Shown: positions 35,198-44,545, counted from the stretch's first letter. The stretch is 64,000 nt of DNA from Bacillus sp. FJAT-49711 (GCF_018343715.1 NZ_JAGYPL010000001.1:894840-958839), one strand, 5' to 3'. Translations and numbers: made by a program. Notes: generated by a model not told the origin, from the sequence alone.

Positions 35198-35863
35198 ATG
35201 GTAAAAATTCGTATATCCTTACTATTAATCACAATGTTATTAGTAGGCTGCACTTCCGAAGTAATAAGCGAACCCGAAAAGAAGGAAGAGGAACTAGTAG
35301 AAATGGAAATCAACATGATTGATTATTTTCTTCCATTACAAAATTCGGAAATTCGAGTGGAAGCTCCTACGCATATCGTTTTGCATTTTATAAGCAATGC
35401 AGGAGAAAATGTTGGTGATCCCTATAATGTTGAGGACGTAAATTCAATATTTACTGAATATGGCGTTTCTGCACATTATTTAATCGGGAGGGCGGGAGAG
35501 ATTTACCAGCTTGTTCCTGAAGATAGAGTTGCATATCATGCTGGCTTAGGTGTTTTGCCTTATTTTACAAAATATAGGAATAACATGAATCAATACTCGG
35601 TTGGCATTGAAATATTAGCAATTGGTACGAAGGAAGAAATGGCATCAATGATAGATGAAGAATTGTATGATTCTATTCATCCTACGCTTATTGGCTATAC
35701 TGAATCTCAATATGAATCATTGAACTTATTATTGGATGACATCGTTAATCGAAATCCTTCCATCGAGAGAAGTCGAAAATACATTGTCGGACATGATGAA
35801 TATGCTCCTGGAAGAAAAACGGATCCGGGTTCGTTATTTGATTGGAAGAAGATAGGCTTTTAA
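35198..35863 (+). CDS. Lipoprotein N-acetylmuramoyl-L-alanine amidase (Amidase_2)
   Basis: The 221-aa protein is a lipoprotein (LLLITMLLVGC; lipobox Cys about residue 18), with an Amidase_2 domain. The zinc site is suggested by HIVLHFISNAGE (about residue 67), AHYLIGRAGEIYQLV, AYHAGLG, and VGHDEYAPGRKTDPG near the C-terminus, where His and the Lys are typical of the family. It cleaves the bond between MurNAc and L-Ala in peptidoglycan. Ribosome site AAGGAG. It lies 11 bases after the RDD gene and 16 bases before the HD gene, so all three are in one unit. Confidence 0.9.
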   Translation: MVKIRISLLLITMLLVGCTSEVISEPEKKEEELVEMEINMIDYFLPLQNSEIRVEAPTHIVLHFISNAGENVGDPYNVEDVNSIFTEYGVSAHYLIGRAGEIYQLVPEDRVAYHAGLGVLPYFTKYRNNMNQYSVGIEILAIGTKEEMASMIDEELYDSIHPTLIGYTESQYESLNLLLDDIVNRNPSIERSRKYIVGHDEYAPGRKTDPGSLFDWKKIGF

Positions 35864-35879
35864 TTTAAAAGGAGATCAA

Positions 35880-36527
35880 ATGGAAAAAGAATTAATTATT
35901 TCTCACACGGAAAAATTCGTCTATGAGCTATTGCACGATGATTCAACTGGTCATGACTGGTGGCATATTTGTCGAGTTACGAAAATGGCCAAAACCATAG
36001 CATTAAATGAAAATGCAGATATGTTCATTTGCGAAATGGCGGCATTGCTCCATGATGTCGCTGATGAAAAATTGAATATATCTGAAGAAGAAGGAATTAA
36101 TAAAGTAAAGGAATTTCTTCTCTCTGAAAATATTGATGAGGTTTATATTTCAGCGATCTTGGAAATCATTACGACTATGTCCTTCAAAGGTGGAGGACGG
36201 CCTCGAATGAAAACACTTGAGGGAATGATTGTCCAGGATGCTGACCGCCTTGATGCAATTGGAGCGATTGGTATTGCCAGAACCTTTGCATATTCAGGAG
36301 CAAGAAACCAATTAATCTATCATCCTGATATAAAACCGGAAGAGAAATTAGATCCAGAACAATACAGAAAAAAACAAACAACAGCCATAAATCATTTTTA
36401 CGAAAAACTTTTAACGCTAAAGGATTTAATGAATACCGAAATGGGTAAAGAAATGGCTGAAAGCAGACATCAGTATATGGAAGAATTTTTAGAAACATTC
36501 TTCAAGGAATGGGTTGGAGATCATTGA
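35880..36527 (+). CDS. HD-domain phosphohydrolase (YedJ-like)
   Basis: The 215-aa protein has an HD metal-site pattern: GHDWWHICRV (His about residue 25), CEMAALLHDVADEKLN with the HD pair (about residue 58), and IVQDADRLDAIGAIGIARTFAYSG as the downstream Asp motif. This layout is that of the YedJ type of HD hydrolases, which probably dephosphorylate nucleotides or sugar phosphates. Ribosome site AAAGGAG. It converges on the gene at 36535 with only 7 bases in between. Confidence 0.88.
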   Translation: MEKELIISHTEKFVYELLHDDSTGHDWWHICRVTKMAKTIALNENADMFICEMAALLHDVADEKLNISEEEGINKVKEFLLSENIDEVYISAILEIITTMSFKGGGRPRMKTLEGMIVQDADRLDAIGAIGIARTFAYSGARNQLIYHPDIKPEEKLDPEQYRKKQTTAINHFYEKLLTLKDLMNTEMGKEMAESRHQYMEEFLETFFKEWVGDH

Positions 36528-36534
36528 TAAAAAA

Positions 36535-36837
36535 TCAAGATCTCTTTTCTTTACCTATTATTTCTGTAATTACAAAAGCTAAATCATCGTTGCCAAATAT
36601 AGATAAGATATTTAATAAAGTATCATTGCTAATATGTGCAGCTTCTTCTTTAGGAACGGTTAAGCTGATAGCATTCTGCAAGGCTGGGCTGGATGCTTGG
36701 CTCGGGTATGCTTGGGCATAAACTTTTTCAGGATCCAACTCATGATTTACACACCACTGAGCAAATATTAGGATCATCATTTCTTCGTCATTTTGATAGT
36801 TCTGTATGACACGTTGTTCAAATTCATGGTTATTCAA
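36535..36837 (-). CDS. Small conserved-looking protein, unknown function
   Basis: The 100-aa product is acidic and helical (MMILIFAQWCVNHELDPEKV, ALQNAISLTVPKEEAAHISN, LLNILSIFGNDDLAFVITEI). A TTG at 36837 behind AGGAGG (8 bases) is clearly better than the longer open frame. No signal peptide or transmembrane segment. I recall similar small proteins in Bacillus (YxiS-like), but I cannot confirm the identity. Confidence 0.7.
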   Translation of the reverse strand: MNNHEFEQRVIQNYQNDEEMMILIFAQWCVNHELDPEKVYAQAYPSQASSPALQNAISLTVPKEEAAHISNDTLLNILSIFGNDDLAFVITEIIGKEKRS

Positions 36838-36981
36838 AATTATTTTCCTCCTAGAATGAAAAATATTGTATAAGATAAACACTATTTCAATATTTGGTAG
36901 TTGTGACACGATTGATTTTCCTATATTATAGATTAGGCAACCTTTTTATTGAAACTCAAGGTTTAGAAATGAGGAATCATA

Positions 36982-38046
36982 ATGAAACAATCAATATATG
37001 GATTGACGATGGAACAATTAACTGAATGGTTATTGGAAAATAGTCAGAAAAAATACCGTGCCCAACAAATCTGGGATTGGCTATATAAGAAAAGAATAAC
37101 ATCTTTTTCAGAAATGAAAAATATAAATAAAGATTGCTTAGAATTATTGGAAGAACATTTTTTCATTCAGACACTAAAACAATCGATCAAACAAGAATCT
37201 GCTGACGGAACGATTAAATTTTTGTTTGAAATGCAAGATGGAAATTTAATTGAAACAGTTCTAATGAGCTTTTCATATGGATTATCTGTCTGTGTGACAA
37301 CTCAAGTCGGCTGTAACATCGGCTGCAGCTTCTGTGCAAGTGGGTTATTAAGAAAAAACCGTGATCTAAATAGTGGCGAAATTGTTGAACAAATTATGAA
37401 AGTACAACAACATCTTGATGAAAAAGGAAATGATGAAAGAGTAAGCCATATTGTTGTCATGGGAATCGGAGAACCATTTGATAATTATAAAAACTTGATG
37501 AATTTCCTTAAAGTAGTTAACGATCCGAAAGGACTTGCAATTGGTGCTAGACATATTACAGTCTCAACGAGTGGTCTTGCACAAAAAATTCGTGAATTCG
37601 CAGATGAGGAATTACAAGTTAATTTAGCCCTTTCTTTACATGCACCAAATGATGAATTAAGAACACAAATCATGAAGATTAACAAAGCATTCCCTATTGA
37701 AAAATTAATGTCGGCACTTGATTATTATTTAGAAAAAAATAATCGCAGAGTTACGATTGAATATATTTTATTGAAGGGTGTTAATGATCACGAGGAAGAG
37801 GCAGTGCAGCTTGCGAAACTACTTCAAAATAAACGTCACCTAACTTACGTGAATTTGATTCCATATAATCCAGTCAATGAGCATATTCAATATGAGCGAA
37901 GTGAAAAGAAAGACATTCTTGCCTTTTATGACACATTAAAGAAAAAAGGCATTCAATGCGGTATTCGCCATGAACAAGGTACGGATATTGACGCTGCGTG
38001 TGGACAACTACGAAGTAAACAAATAAAGAAAACAAAAGCAGTTTAA
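36982..38046 (+). CDS. RlmN/Cfr-family 23S rRNA methyltransferase (radical SAM)
   Basis: The 354-aa enzyme has the radical-SAM motif [10 protein letters not shown] (about residue 113), with the CxxxCxxC cysteines, the catalytic Cys near the C-terminus in [10 protein letters not shown], and RlmN landmarks such as [31 protein letters not shown] and ITVSTSGL. The expected site is A2503 of 23S rRNA and possibly tRNA. It looks like RlmN by length and by [12 protein letters not shown], but the ending lacks the residues I remember for the housekeeping Bacillus RlmN, so it may be a second copy or a Cfr-like relative. Start behind AATGAGG. Confidence 0.85.
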   Translation: MKQSIYGLTMEQLTEWLLENSQKKYRAQQIWDWLYKKRITSFSEMKNINKDCLELLEEHFFIQTLKQSIKQESADGTIKFLFEMQDGNLIETVLMSFSYGLSVCVTTQVGCNIGCSFCASGLLRKNRDLNSGEIVEQIMKVQQHLDEKGNDERVSHIVVMGIGEPFDNYKNLMNFLKVVNDPKGLAIGARHITVSTSGLAQKIREFADEELQVNLALSLHAPNDELRTQIMKINKAFPIEKLMSALDYYLEKNNRRVTIEYILLKGVNDHEEEAVQLAKLLQNKRHLTYVNLIPYNPVNEHIQYERSEKKDILAFYDTLKKKGIQCGIRHEQGTDIDAACGQLRSKQIKKTKAV

Positions 38047-38047
38047 A

Positions 38048-38077
38048 ACGTATCTATTGTATAGATGCGTTTTTTTA
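38048..38077 (+). terminator. Terminator after the RlmN-like gene
   Basis: AACGTATCTA pairs with TAGATGCGTT (one mismatch) over TTGTA and ends in TTTTTT. The next gene's best ATG (38065) lies inside this hairpin. Confidence 0.75.
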
Positions 38078-38097
38078 TTGAAAAGGGGGAGTTAATC

Positions 38098-38778
38098 ATA
38101 ATTGAAGCTGTATTTTTTGATTTATATGAGACATTAATAACAGAATGGGAGAACGGAAAAAAGAAAGCTGATTTTAGTCCCGCCACTATGCTAGGAATTG
38201 AAGAAGATGTTTTTAAAAGTGAGTGGAAGAAAAGACGTGAACAACGAATGGATGGATTCTTTCCGAATGCAAAAAGTTGTTTAGTTGATATATTTCATAC
38301 TTTAAAAAGACCTTATAACATAAAAGATATCGAAACAGTAATTGAAAATAGAATCCAAGCTAAAATAATTCCATTTCAGTTAATTGATGAGGAAATCATT
38401 GAGACTATTATGCAAATAAAACGAATGGACATTAAAGTCGGACTAGTCAGTAATTGTGCTCCTGAAGAAGTAGTAGCATGGGATGATACATCTTTGGCTC
38501 AATTATTTGATTCTGTCATTTTTTCCTATAAGGTAAATTGCGCTAAACCAAACAAAGAGATTTATGATATCGCCTGTAGCAATCTTAATGTATTACCTAA
38601 ACATTCAATATTCATTGGGGATGGAGGATCTAATGAACTTGAAGGAGCAAGGAAAGCTGGTTTAAAAGCTTTCCATGCAACCTGGTTCCAGCCATTGTTC
38701 ATTAGTGAAAAAATATCGGGCTTCCCTAAACTAAATAAAGCATCCGATATTTTACCCTTTATTAAATCAAATACGTAA
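38098..38778 (+). CDS. HAD-superfamily hydrolase with the DxYxT-type motif I
   Basis: The protein (about 226 aa) has HAD motif I as FDLYETL, in which the second Asp is replaced by Tyr, as in L-2-haloacid dehalogenases. Motif II is GLVSNC, and motifs III and IV are KPNKEIYD and FIGDGGSNELEGARKAG. It may thus be a dehalogenase-like enzyme rather than a phosphatase. The start is uncertain. The ATG at 38065 is in a terminator hairpin and has no ribosome site; AAGGGGGAG at 38083-38091 fits an ATA at 38098 or ATT at 38101, both rare start codons. Confidence 0.75.
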   Translation: MIEAVFFDLYETLITEWENGKKKADFSPATMLGIEEDVFKSEWKKRREQRMDGFFPNAKSCLVDIFHTLKRPYNIKDIETVIENRIQAKIIPFQLIDEEIIETIMQIKRMDIKVGLVSNCAPEEVVAWDDTSLAQLFDSVIFSYKVNCAKPNKEIYDIACSNLNVLPKHSIFIGDGGSNELEGARKAGLKAFHATWFQPLFISEKISGFPKLNKASDILPFIKSNT

Positions 38779-38809
38779 GAACGCTCATACGATAGTATGA
38801 GGTGATCTA

Positions 38810-39145
38810 ATGGCTAAATGGATCAGTGTTTCAACGTCTAAGCATCAACTAGCTCTTCATGATGGAAACCGAATCATTAAAGTGTATCCGATCGCTGTAG
38901 GAAAAATGTTAACCCCGACACCTTCAGGAACATATACCATTATTAATAAACAACCCCATCCTGGGGGACCATTTGGTGTACTATGGATGGGGCTATCTAG
39001 ACCTCATTATGGAGTTCATGGAACGAATAATCCTTCTTCGATTGGTAAAAATGTGTCCCATGGCTGTATTAGAATGCATAACCTTGATGTATTAGATTTA
39101 TCATCACGCATTCCGATAGGGACCAATGTTGTTATTCATCGTTAA
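38810..39145 (+). CDS. L,D-transpeptidase (YkuD family), catalytic domain only
   Basis: The 111-aa protein is a minimal YkuD domain: [19 protein letters not shown] opens it, [12 protein letters not shown] is the substrate loop, and [12 protein letters not shown] holds the catalytic His and Cys. It has no signal peptide and no LysM domain. Bacillus relatives cross-link peptidoglycan or act in the spore. Start behind GAGGTGA. It ends 3 bases from the oppositely oriented GNAT gene. Confidence 0.9.
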   Translation: MAKWISVSTSKHQLALHDGNRIIKVYPIAVGKMLTPTPSGTYTIINKQPHPGGPFGVLWMGLSRPHYGVHGTNNPSSIGKNVSHGCIRMHNLDVLDLSSRIPIGTNVVIHR

Positions 39146-39148
39146 AAT

Positions 39149-40033
39149 TCACGCTTGAGAAGTAATGGGGTGTTTAATCTTTATTGGAAAAGGATACTGA
39201 CTTGTAGGTTTTACAAATAACACTTCAGATCCATTATTTCTTTTTTGCTCCACTTCAATATTTGGATAGTCTGGTGTGTAATAAAATACTATCTTCCTAG
39301 TAGATTCATCTGAAATTCCACGTAAAATTTGTAAAATGTCAATTTCATTTTTACTAACGATGTCAAAAATGTGTATGTGATCATGTTCTTTCTTAAAGAG
39401 CACGATCACATTTTCCTTTTCTAAAATGTAGATATCATTAGGGAAAACATTCAGGCAGTAGAACATAAAAATCCCTATAGGATTATCCGTACTGAATTTT
39501 TGGGAAACTGGCTCTCTCTCAGATACGCATTGGTGGATGAAATTCAAATCCTTTGGATTTTTTATATTTAGCTTACGTATGTTTGCGGAAGAGATTTCGT
39601 TCACACTAAAATCTAATGTATACACATATTCTTCAACAGCTTCAAATCCAAACTTAGGGTAAAAGTCTAGTACAGACTGATTAGCGAACAAATAAATAAA
39701 ATCGCTTTTTGTCTCATATTCATCCAATACTTTACGCATTAAAGCAGCCGAAATTCCTTTGTTGCGGTAATCTGGATGTGTCATTACAGTCCCAATCTGA
39801 ACGGCTTTTTTCACTTCTCCTTCAATGATTAGATGTAAAATATTGACCGAAACATTAGCGATAACAATACTCCCATCCGTGTAAGAGAACGGAATATAAT
39901 GACTATCCCAGAAGCCTTTTTGATACCATTCTTCAAAATTAATCCCAAAAATTTGATTTGCTAAAGAATTGAAACTCTTTCTTAAGACTTCATTATTTTT
40001 ATAATCTTTTATAAAGTTTAGTTGTTGTTCCAT
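39149..40033 (-). CDS. GNAT-family N-acetyltransferase
   Basis: The 294-aa protein has an N-terminal GNAT domain with the acetyl-CoA motif VMTHPDYRNKGISAALMRKV (about residues 83-102) and motif B FYPKFGFE (about residue 128). A C-terminal half of about 140 residues lacks a family I can name. The acceptor is unknown. It starts 4 bases after the mntH stop in the same direction, so it is probably co-transcribed with mntH. Confidence 0.85.
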   Translation of the reverse strand: MEQQLNFIKDYKNNEVLRKSFNSLANQIFGINFEEWYQKGFWDSHYIPFSYTDGSIVIANVSVNILHLIIEGEVKKAVQIGTVMTHPDYRNKGISAALMRKVLDEYETKSDFIYLFANQSVLDFYPKFGFEAVEEYVYTLDFSVNEISSANIRKLNIKNPKDLNFIHQCVSEREPVSQKFSTDNPIGIFMFYCLNVFPNDIYILEKENVIVLFKKEHDHIHIFDIVSKNEIDILQILRGISDESTRKIVFYYTPDYPNIEVEQKRNNGSEVLFVKPTSQYPFPIKIKHPITSQA

Positions 40034-40037
40034 AATC

Positions 40038-41393
40038 TCAACCTAAATCCTGACCGGTTACTAGAATATAACCAATTAAAAATATATTTAAAACTATTAT
40101 TACAGCAGTGCAGAACCAAGCCAATACTTTCGTACCTGTTTTATTAGCAAATACGCCCATTTTCTTTTTGCTATTCGTAAATAAAATAAGTGGGACAACC
40201 GCAAATGGTAGTTGCAAACTAAGAATAACTTGACTCCAAAGCAGAAGATCGGCTGTTCCTCGTGAACCTGCAATCCAAGTAACAACAAATGCTGGAACGA
40301 CTGCTAGCATTCGAGTAATAATCCTTCTAAGCCATGGAGAAATCCTCAAATGCAAGAAACCTTCCATTACGATTTGACCAGATAATGTTCCCGTGATCGT
40401 TGAATTTTGCCCTGAAGCTAATAATGCTACAGCAAATAACGTACTTGCGATTCCAACTCCTACTGAAGGACTGAGTAATTTATATGCTTCTTCGATTTCA
40501 GATACTTGTATTCCTTTACCATGGAAAGCAGCAGCACCTAATATTAATATCGCTGAATTAATTAAAAAAGCCATTGTCAGGGAAAACGTTGAGTCAATAA
40601 CTGAAAATTTGACCGCTTCTTTTTTTCCTTTTTTCGTTCTTTTATATTGCCGCGTTTGGACAATAGAAGAATGCAAATAGAGATTATGCGGCATGACTGT
40701 CGCACCTAGAATCCCCAATGAAATAAACAACATATGTGGATTTGTTACAATCTCTGCTTTTGGTAAATAACCATTTAATAAGGCTCCAACTTCAGGTTTA
40801 GAAGCAACTACTTCAAAAATAAAAACAGCAAAAATGGTTACCATTAATACAATCACAATCGATTCTATGATGCGAAATCCTTTTTTCTGTAATAATAGGA
40901 GCAGCAAAACATCAACGGTTGTGATTAAAATTCCAACTAATAATGGAATCCCAAAAAGCAAATTCAACGCGATTGCAGATCCTATGACTTCCGCCAAATC
41001 CGTTGCGATTATCGCTAACTCCGCCATAATCCAAAGAAAAAAAGCTGTTTTTCTCCCAGTAGCATCCCTTGTTGCTTGTGCAAGATCTCTTCCAGTTACA
41101 ATCCCAAGCTTAGCGGATAATGTTTGAAGCAAAATCGCCATTAGACTAGAAATTAAAATGATGGAAAGTAGTGTGTAACCAAATCGTGCTCCTCCTGCGA
41201 TGGAAGTAGCCCAATTCCCTGGATCTACATACCCAACAGCCACTAAAGATCCTGGTCCAGCAAATGCAAATAATTTCCTCCAAAAACCAGCATTTTCTGG
41301 GATGCGAACAGAATTATTTACCTCTTCTAAACTAATATTAGAGCTGCTTTTTAACCATCCTCGTTTACTATCTATATCACTCAACTTTCTCAC
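40038..41393 (-). CDS. mntH: Nramp-type manganese transporter
   Basis: The 451-aa protein has about 11 transmembrane segments, the metal-site DPGNWATS (about residue 57) and GATVMPHNLYLHS (about residue 230) motifs, and the GQNSTITGTLSGQIVMEGFL consensus region. The GTG start is behind GGGG. An MntR-like box lies upstream at 41421-41441, so expression should be repressed by manganese. MntH imports Mn(II) with protons. Confidence 0.95.
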   Translation of the reverse strand: MRKLSDIDSKRGWLKSSSNISLEEVNNSVRIPENAGFWRKLFAFAGPGSLVAVGYVDPGNWATSIAGGARFGYTLLSIILISSLMAILLQTLSAKLGIVTGRDLAQATRDATGRKTAFFLWIMAELAIIATDLAEVIGSAIALNLLFGIPLLVGILITTVDVLLLLLLQKKGFRIIESIVIVLMVTIFAVFIFEVVASKPEVGALLNGYLPKAEIVTNPHMLFISLGILGATVMPHNLYLHSSIVQTRQYKRTKKGKKEAVKFSVIDSTFSLTMAFLINSAILILGAAAFHGKGIQVSEIEEAYKLLSPSVGVGIASTLFAVALLASGQNSTITGTLSGQIVMEGFLHLRISPWLRRIITRMLAVVPAFVVTWIAGSRGTADLLLWSQVILSLQLPFAVVPLILFTNSKKKMGVFANKTGTKVLAWFCTAVIIVLNIFLIGYILVTGQDLG

Positions 41394-41420
41394 CCCTTAA
41401 AGTTTAGCTGTAATCAAAAT

Positions 41421-41441
41421 AAGTTTACCTCACGCAAATTT
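41421..41441 (-). promoter_or_regulatory. MntR-like operator upstream of mntH
   Basis: On the minus strand AAATTTGCGTGAGGTAAACT (20 of the 21 bases, ending in T) resembles the MntR box of B. subtilis mntH (TTTGCATGAGGGAAACTT) with two differences. It lies 28 bases upstream of the GTG start, where repression is expected. Confidence 0.65.
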
Positions 41442-41588
41442 CTGTGTAAAAAAATAAGATAGATATTATGTTCTAATAATAAATCTTAATCATTTTATTT
41501 GGCAAGTAATAAATATCTTGTTTTTAAAATGGGTAAGTAAAAGACATTGTATGTTATTCAAAAATGGCGCTAAGGTAACTAAACCTAG

Positions 41589-41635
41589 AAAAAAAAACCG
41601 GTGTTAACCCAGTTTTAGTGGGAGATGCCGGTTTT
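41589..41635 (-). terminator. Terminator of the YdjM-like gene
   Basis: On the minus strand AAACCGGC ... ACCGGTTT pairs around an inner TCCCA/TGGG stem, followed by a run of T (plus AAAAAAA at 41590-41597). Confidence 0.75.
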
Positions 41636-42263
41636 AAATCTCAATGTTTGAAAAAGGTTGAAACAGTTTAATCCCTTTACGATTTCTAGGAAAAAGTTTC
41701 ATATCCAATATTAAGTGGCTAGTATAGCTCACAATACAAACGAGTAATATGCCATCTGTCTGAAAATCCTTTTCTAAAAAGTAGCCAATCAAAGAAAAAT
41801 AAAACAACCCAATTAAAGAATGGGTAAGGGAACGATGGGGGAGAAGGGCTGCAACACAAATATATATCCCCAGCAGCATTAACCAAGTGCTTTGTTGAGT
41901 TATCCCTATTATTAAAGATGCTGCACCTGTCAGTAATAACATATACTTTTGTTTAATGAAAAAAGGTGGAAGGATCAGTAAGGCAAGTCCCAATCCAAAT
42001 CCAAGCAATCGATCAATTTCCTTATAAACTATGAAACTATTTACAATGATTAATAAACCTAGTAGCCCTAAAAGGGTGATAATCCAATTTTTATTTAAAG
42101 AAATTTTATTTGAAAGTGTTCCTTTTACATCGAGATCAGGAACTAAGCCAATACATGCCCCTAATAATGTAAAAGAAATAGCGGTTGAAAGTTCTGCTCC
42201 TACATAACTTGCTACACCAATTCCTGCAATTCCTCCTGCGATAAAATGAGTTTTTCCATCCAT
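41634..42263 (-). CDS. YdjM/DUF457-family membrane-bound metal-dependent hydrolase
   Basis: The 209-aa protein has four to five transmembrane segments and the family residues: THFIAGGIAG (about residue 5), LVPDLDVKG (about residue 41), LLPHRSLTHSLIG (about residue 142) and SYTSHLILDMKL (about residue 180). These His and Asp positions are the presumed metal ligands. E. coli YdjM is SOS-regulated; here I see no LexA box. Start ATG at 42263, with AGGATGC upstream. Confidence 0.85.
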   Translation of the reverse strand: MDGKTHFIAGGIAGIGVASYVGAELSTAISFTLLGACIGLVPDLDVKGTLSNKISLNKNWIITLLGLLGLLIIVNSFIVYKEIDRLLGFGLGLALLILPPFFIKQKYMLLLTGAASLIIGITQQSTWLMLLGIYICVAALLPHRSLTHSLIGLFYFSLIGYFLEKDFQTDGILLVCIVSYTSHLILDMKLFPRNRKGIKLFQPFSNIEI

Positions 42264-42331
42264 CTAAAAGCATCCTCTCATGTTGTACTAAAATAGTATC
42301 GTAACATGAATTTAAGAGGATTAAAATAAAA

Positions 42332-42366
42332 TTAGGATTAACACCTTATATGGCGCTAATCCTAAG
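42332..42366 (-). terminator. Terminator of the gene at 42369
   Basis: TTAGGATTA pairs perfectly with TAATCCTAA; on the minus strand TTTTATTTT follows. Confidence 0.75.
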
Positions 42367-42368
42367 CT

Positions 42369-43022
42369 TTACCAAGATACATATACCCATTCATCTTCTT
42401 GGAAAATCGAATATCCTTCATATCCATCAACAATATTTACTTCTTTACCAGTTTCTAAAACAGAGTTCAAATTATTACGAACCTCTTCAAGGTTTTCAAA
42501 TCCACTGAAAGCAAGAGACTCTGAAAGGAGGTCTGAGTAGTCTTTTAAAGCTGATTTTGCACCAGTACTCATGAAGAAGATGGGGTTATCTTCTTTTACA
42601 ATAGCAAAAACGTCACTTTCAGGGATTGCATATAAACCTGCATTATATTTACGAGCCAGCTGGCTTAGATCAGAAAACTTTTCTTCATTCATAATATTTA
42701 TAAATATAGTACCATCTATTGTAACCTCTTTTGGTAATAAGGACTCATCATCGTTAACACTTGCAACATCTTCAGGTGTGGTTTTTTCAACTGTTGTTTC
42801 CGATTCAATTCCTTTTACAGAGGATACTGTTTCAACTTTAACCGTGACGGAATCTTTAAGAACAAGATTCTTGTTTAATTCACTATTATTTTTTTGAGGG
42901 TGTACTAAAATATCTGATATTTCCTGTTGTGTGGCCTTGCTATGTAGTCCTTCATGCCCGATCGCTCCAGCAATAAATAACACAAAAGACATGATAAGAA
43001 TGGCATAAAATTTTGTTTTCAT
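42369..43022 (-). CDS. Secreted or membrane-anchored protein, unknown function
   Basis: The 217-aa protein starts with a hydrophobic signal or anchor (MKTKFYAILIMSFVLFIAGA), a linker rich in Glu, Val and Thr, and a C-terminal soluble domain of about 110 residues with VTIDGTIFINIMNEEKFSDL and a final DEWVYVSW. No conserved enzyme motif is visible. ATG at 43022 behind GAGGAG (8 bases); the GTG at 43031 overlaps the ribosome site and is rejected. A perfect palindrome lies upstream (43105-43124). Confidence 0.7.
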   Translation of the reverse strand: MKTKFYAILIMSFVLFIAGAIGHEGLHSKATQQEISDILVHPQKNNSELNKNLVLKDSVTVKVETVSSVKGIESETTVEKTTPEDVASVNDDESLLPKEVTIDGTIFINIMNEEKFSDLSQLARKYNAGLYAIPESDVFAIVKEDNPIFFMSTGAKSALKDYSDLLSESLAFSGFENLEEVRNNLNSVLETGKEVNIVDGYEGYSIFQEDEWVYVSW

Positions 43023-43104
43023 ATTTAACACTCCTCGTTTGTTCCTATACTTAATAGACGTATCATAACGGGAAAAGTTTCACTTTTTTTCAAATATATT
43101 TCTA

Positions 43105-43124
43105 TTGTTACAAACTTGTAACAA
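43105..43124. promoter_or_regulatory. Perfect inverted repeat between divergent genes
   Basis: TTGTTACAAACTTGTAACAA: 9-bp arms with a 2-bp spacer, between the genes at 43022 (minus) and 43256 (plus). This is the form of an operator for a TetR-, MarR- or GntR-like regulator; no regulator gene is adjacent. Confidence 0.5.
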
Positions 43125-43255
43125 AATCTAGTAATTTTCTATTAGTATATATATAACCTATAAAAAACATATTGAAACGGATTATCTATTCTATTAATCC
43201 AAAAAGATGGTACACTATCCATATTGATAAAATATTTAGTTAAGAGGCGAGAACT

Positions 43256-44059
43256 ATGATTAAAGCGATATTTTTTGATTTAGATGATACATTACTATGG
43301 GACCAAAAAAGTGTAAAAGAAGCATTTATCGCAACGTGCAAAGTTGCTGAAGAACGTTACGGAATAAATATAGGGGTGTTGGAAGACGCAGTTCGCAAAG
43401 CAGCCAGTCATTTGTACTCCACGTATGAAACGTATCCATTTACACAAATGATCGGTATTAACCCGTTTGAAGGACTTTGGGGCAACTTCCTTGATGATCA
43501 ACCAGATTTTTTAAAAATGAAAGAAATTGTTCCAACGTATCGAAAAGATGCCTGGACAGAAGGCTTAAAAATGGTAGGTATTGACGATGATGAATTTGGC
43601 CATGAGTTGGCGGAACGTTTTCCATTAGAGCGAAAAAATCTTCCATTTGTGTATGAAGAAACATTTGAAGTATTAAATAAACTTAAGGACCATTATCGGC
43701 TATTACTTTTAACGAACGGATCACCCGATTTACAAAATACAAAATTAACGATAACTCCAGAGATTTCACCTTACTTTGAACATATCGTAATTTCTGGGGG
43801 ATTTGGGAAAGGTAAACCCGACCCATCTATTTTTGAACATGCCTTATCACTAATGGATATAAACAAAGATGAAGTTCTAATGGTTGGAGACAACTTAAAT
43901 ACAGATATTCTTGGCGCCAATCGTACTGGAATCAAATCAGTATGGATCAATCGGCATAATAAAGAACGGAAAGATATAATACCAACATATGAAATTCAAC
44001 ATTTAGATGAGCTATTTCCAATTCTAGATAAACTAATTATGAATGTTGGAATTCGGTAA
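43256..44059 (+). CDS. HAD-IA-family phosphatase (YsaA/YfnB-like)
   Basis: The 267-aa enzyme has all HAD motifs: FFDLDDTLL (motif I with both Asp), LLLTNGSP (II), [10 protein letters not shown] (III, Lys) and [13 protein letters not shown] (IV, acidic pair). The cap domain contains [21 protein letters not shown]. It resembles Bacillus YsaA as I remember it, a phosphatase of uncertain substrate. Start behind AGAGGCGAG. Fifteen bases separate it from the next gene, so it leads a three-gene unit. Confidence 0.9.
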   Translation: MIKAIFFDLDDTLLWDQKSVKEAFIATCKVAEERYGINIGVLEDAVRKAASHLYSTYETYPFTQMIGINPFEGLWGNFLDDQPDFLKMKEIVPTYRKDAWTEGLKMVGIDDDEFGHELAERFPLERKNLPFVYEETFEVLNKLKDHYRLLLLTNGSPDLQNTKLTITPEISPYFEHIVISGGFGKGKPDPSIFEHALSLMDINKDEVLMVGDNLNTDILGANRTGIKSVWINRHNKERKDIIPTYEIQHLDELFPILDKLIMNVGIR

Positions 44060-44073
44060 TGGGGTAATAGATT

Positions 44074-44529
44074 ATGGAGATTCGAAAATTAAATAGGAAT
44101 GAAGAGATTCCGGTGAATCTTTTGCTATTAGCTGACCCTTCCAAAGAACATATAAATGAGTATATAAAAAAAGGGGAATGCTTTGTAGCGGACGATAACA
44201 ATCGAATTATTGGTGTTTCTGTACTTTTACCTACAAGACCTAGTACGATCGAATTAGTAAATTTAGCTGTTGCAGAAGATTATCAAGGAAAAGGCATCGG
44301 AAAAAAACTCATATTGGATGCAATGCGTAGAGCAAAAGTAATGGGGTATAAAACGATTGAAGTCGGAACCGCCAATTCAAGCATAGACCAACTAGCCTTT
44401 TATCAAAAATGCGGGTTTAGAATAACAGGGATTGATAGAGATTTTTTTATTCGACATTATCCTGAAACAATATTTGAAAACGGAATACAAGCTGTTGATA
44501 TGATACGATTCTCTAAAGACTTATCATAA
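44074..44529 (+). CDS. GNAT-family N-acetyltransferase
   Basis: The 151-aa single-domain GNAT has motif A VAEDYQGKGIGKKLILDAMR (about residues 66-85) and motif B KTIEVGTANSSIDQLAFYQK followed by CGFRITGID. It acetylates an unknown amine substrate. Co-transcribed with the HAD and ABC1 genes, which lie 14 and 16 bases away. Confidence 0.9.
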   Translation: MEIRKLNRNEEIPVNLLLLADPSKEHINEYIKKGECFVADDNNRIIGVSVLLPTRPSTIELVNLAVAEDYQGKGIGKKLILDAMRRAKVMGYKTIEVGTANSSIDQLAFYQKCGFRITGIDRDFFIRHYPETIFENGIQAVDMIRFSKDLS

Positions 44530-44545
44530 TAAACAAGAGGTATTT

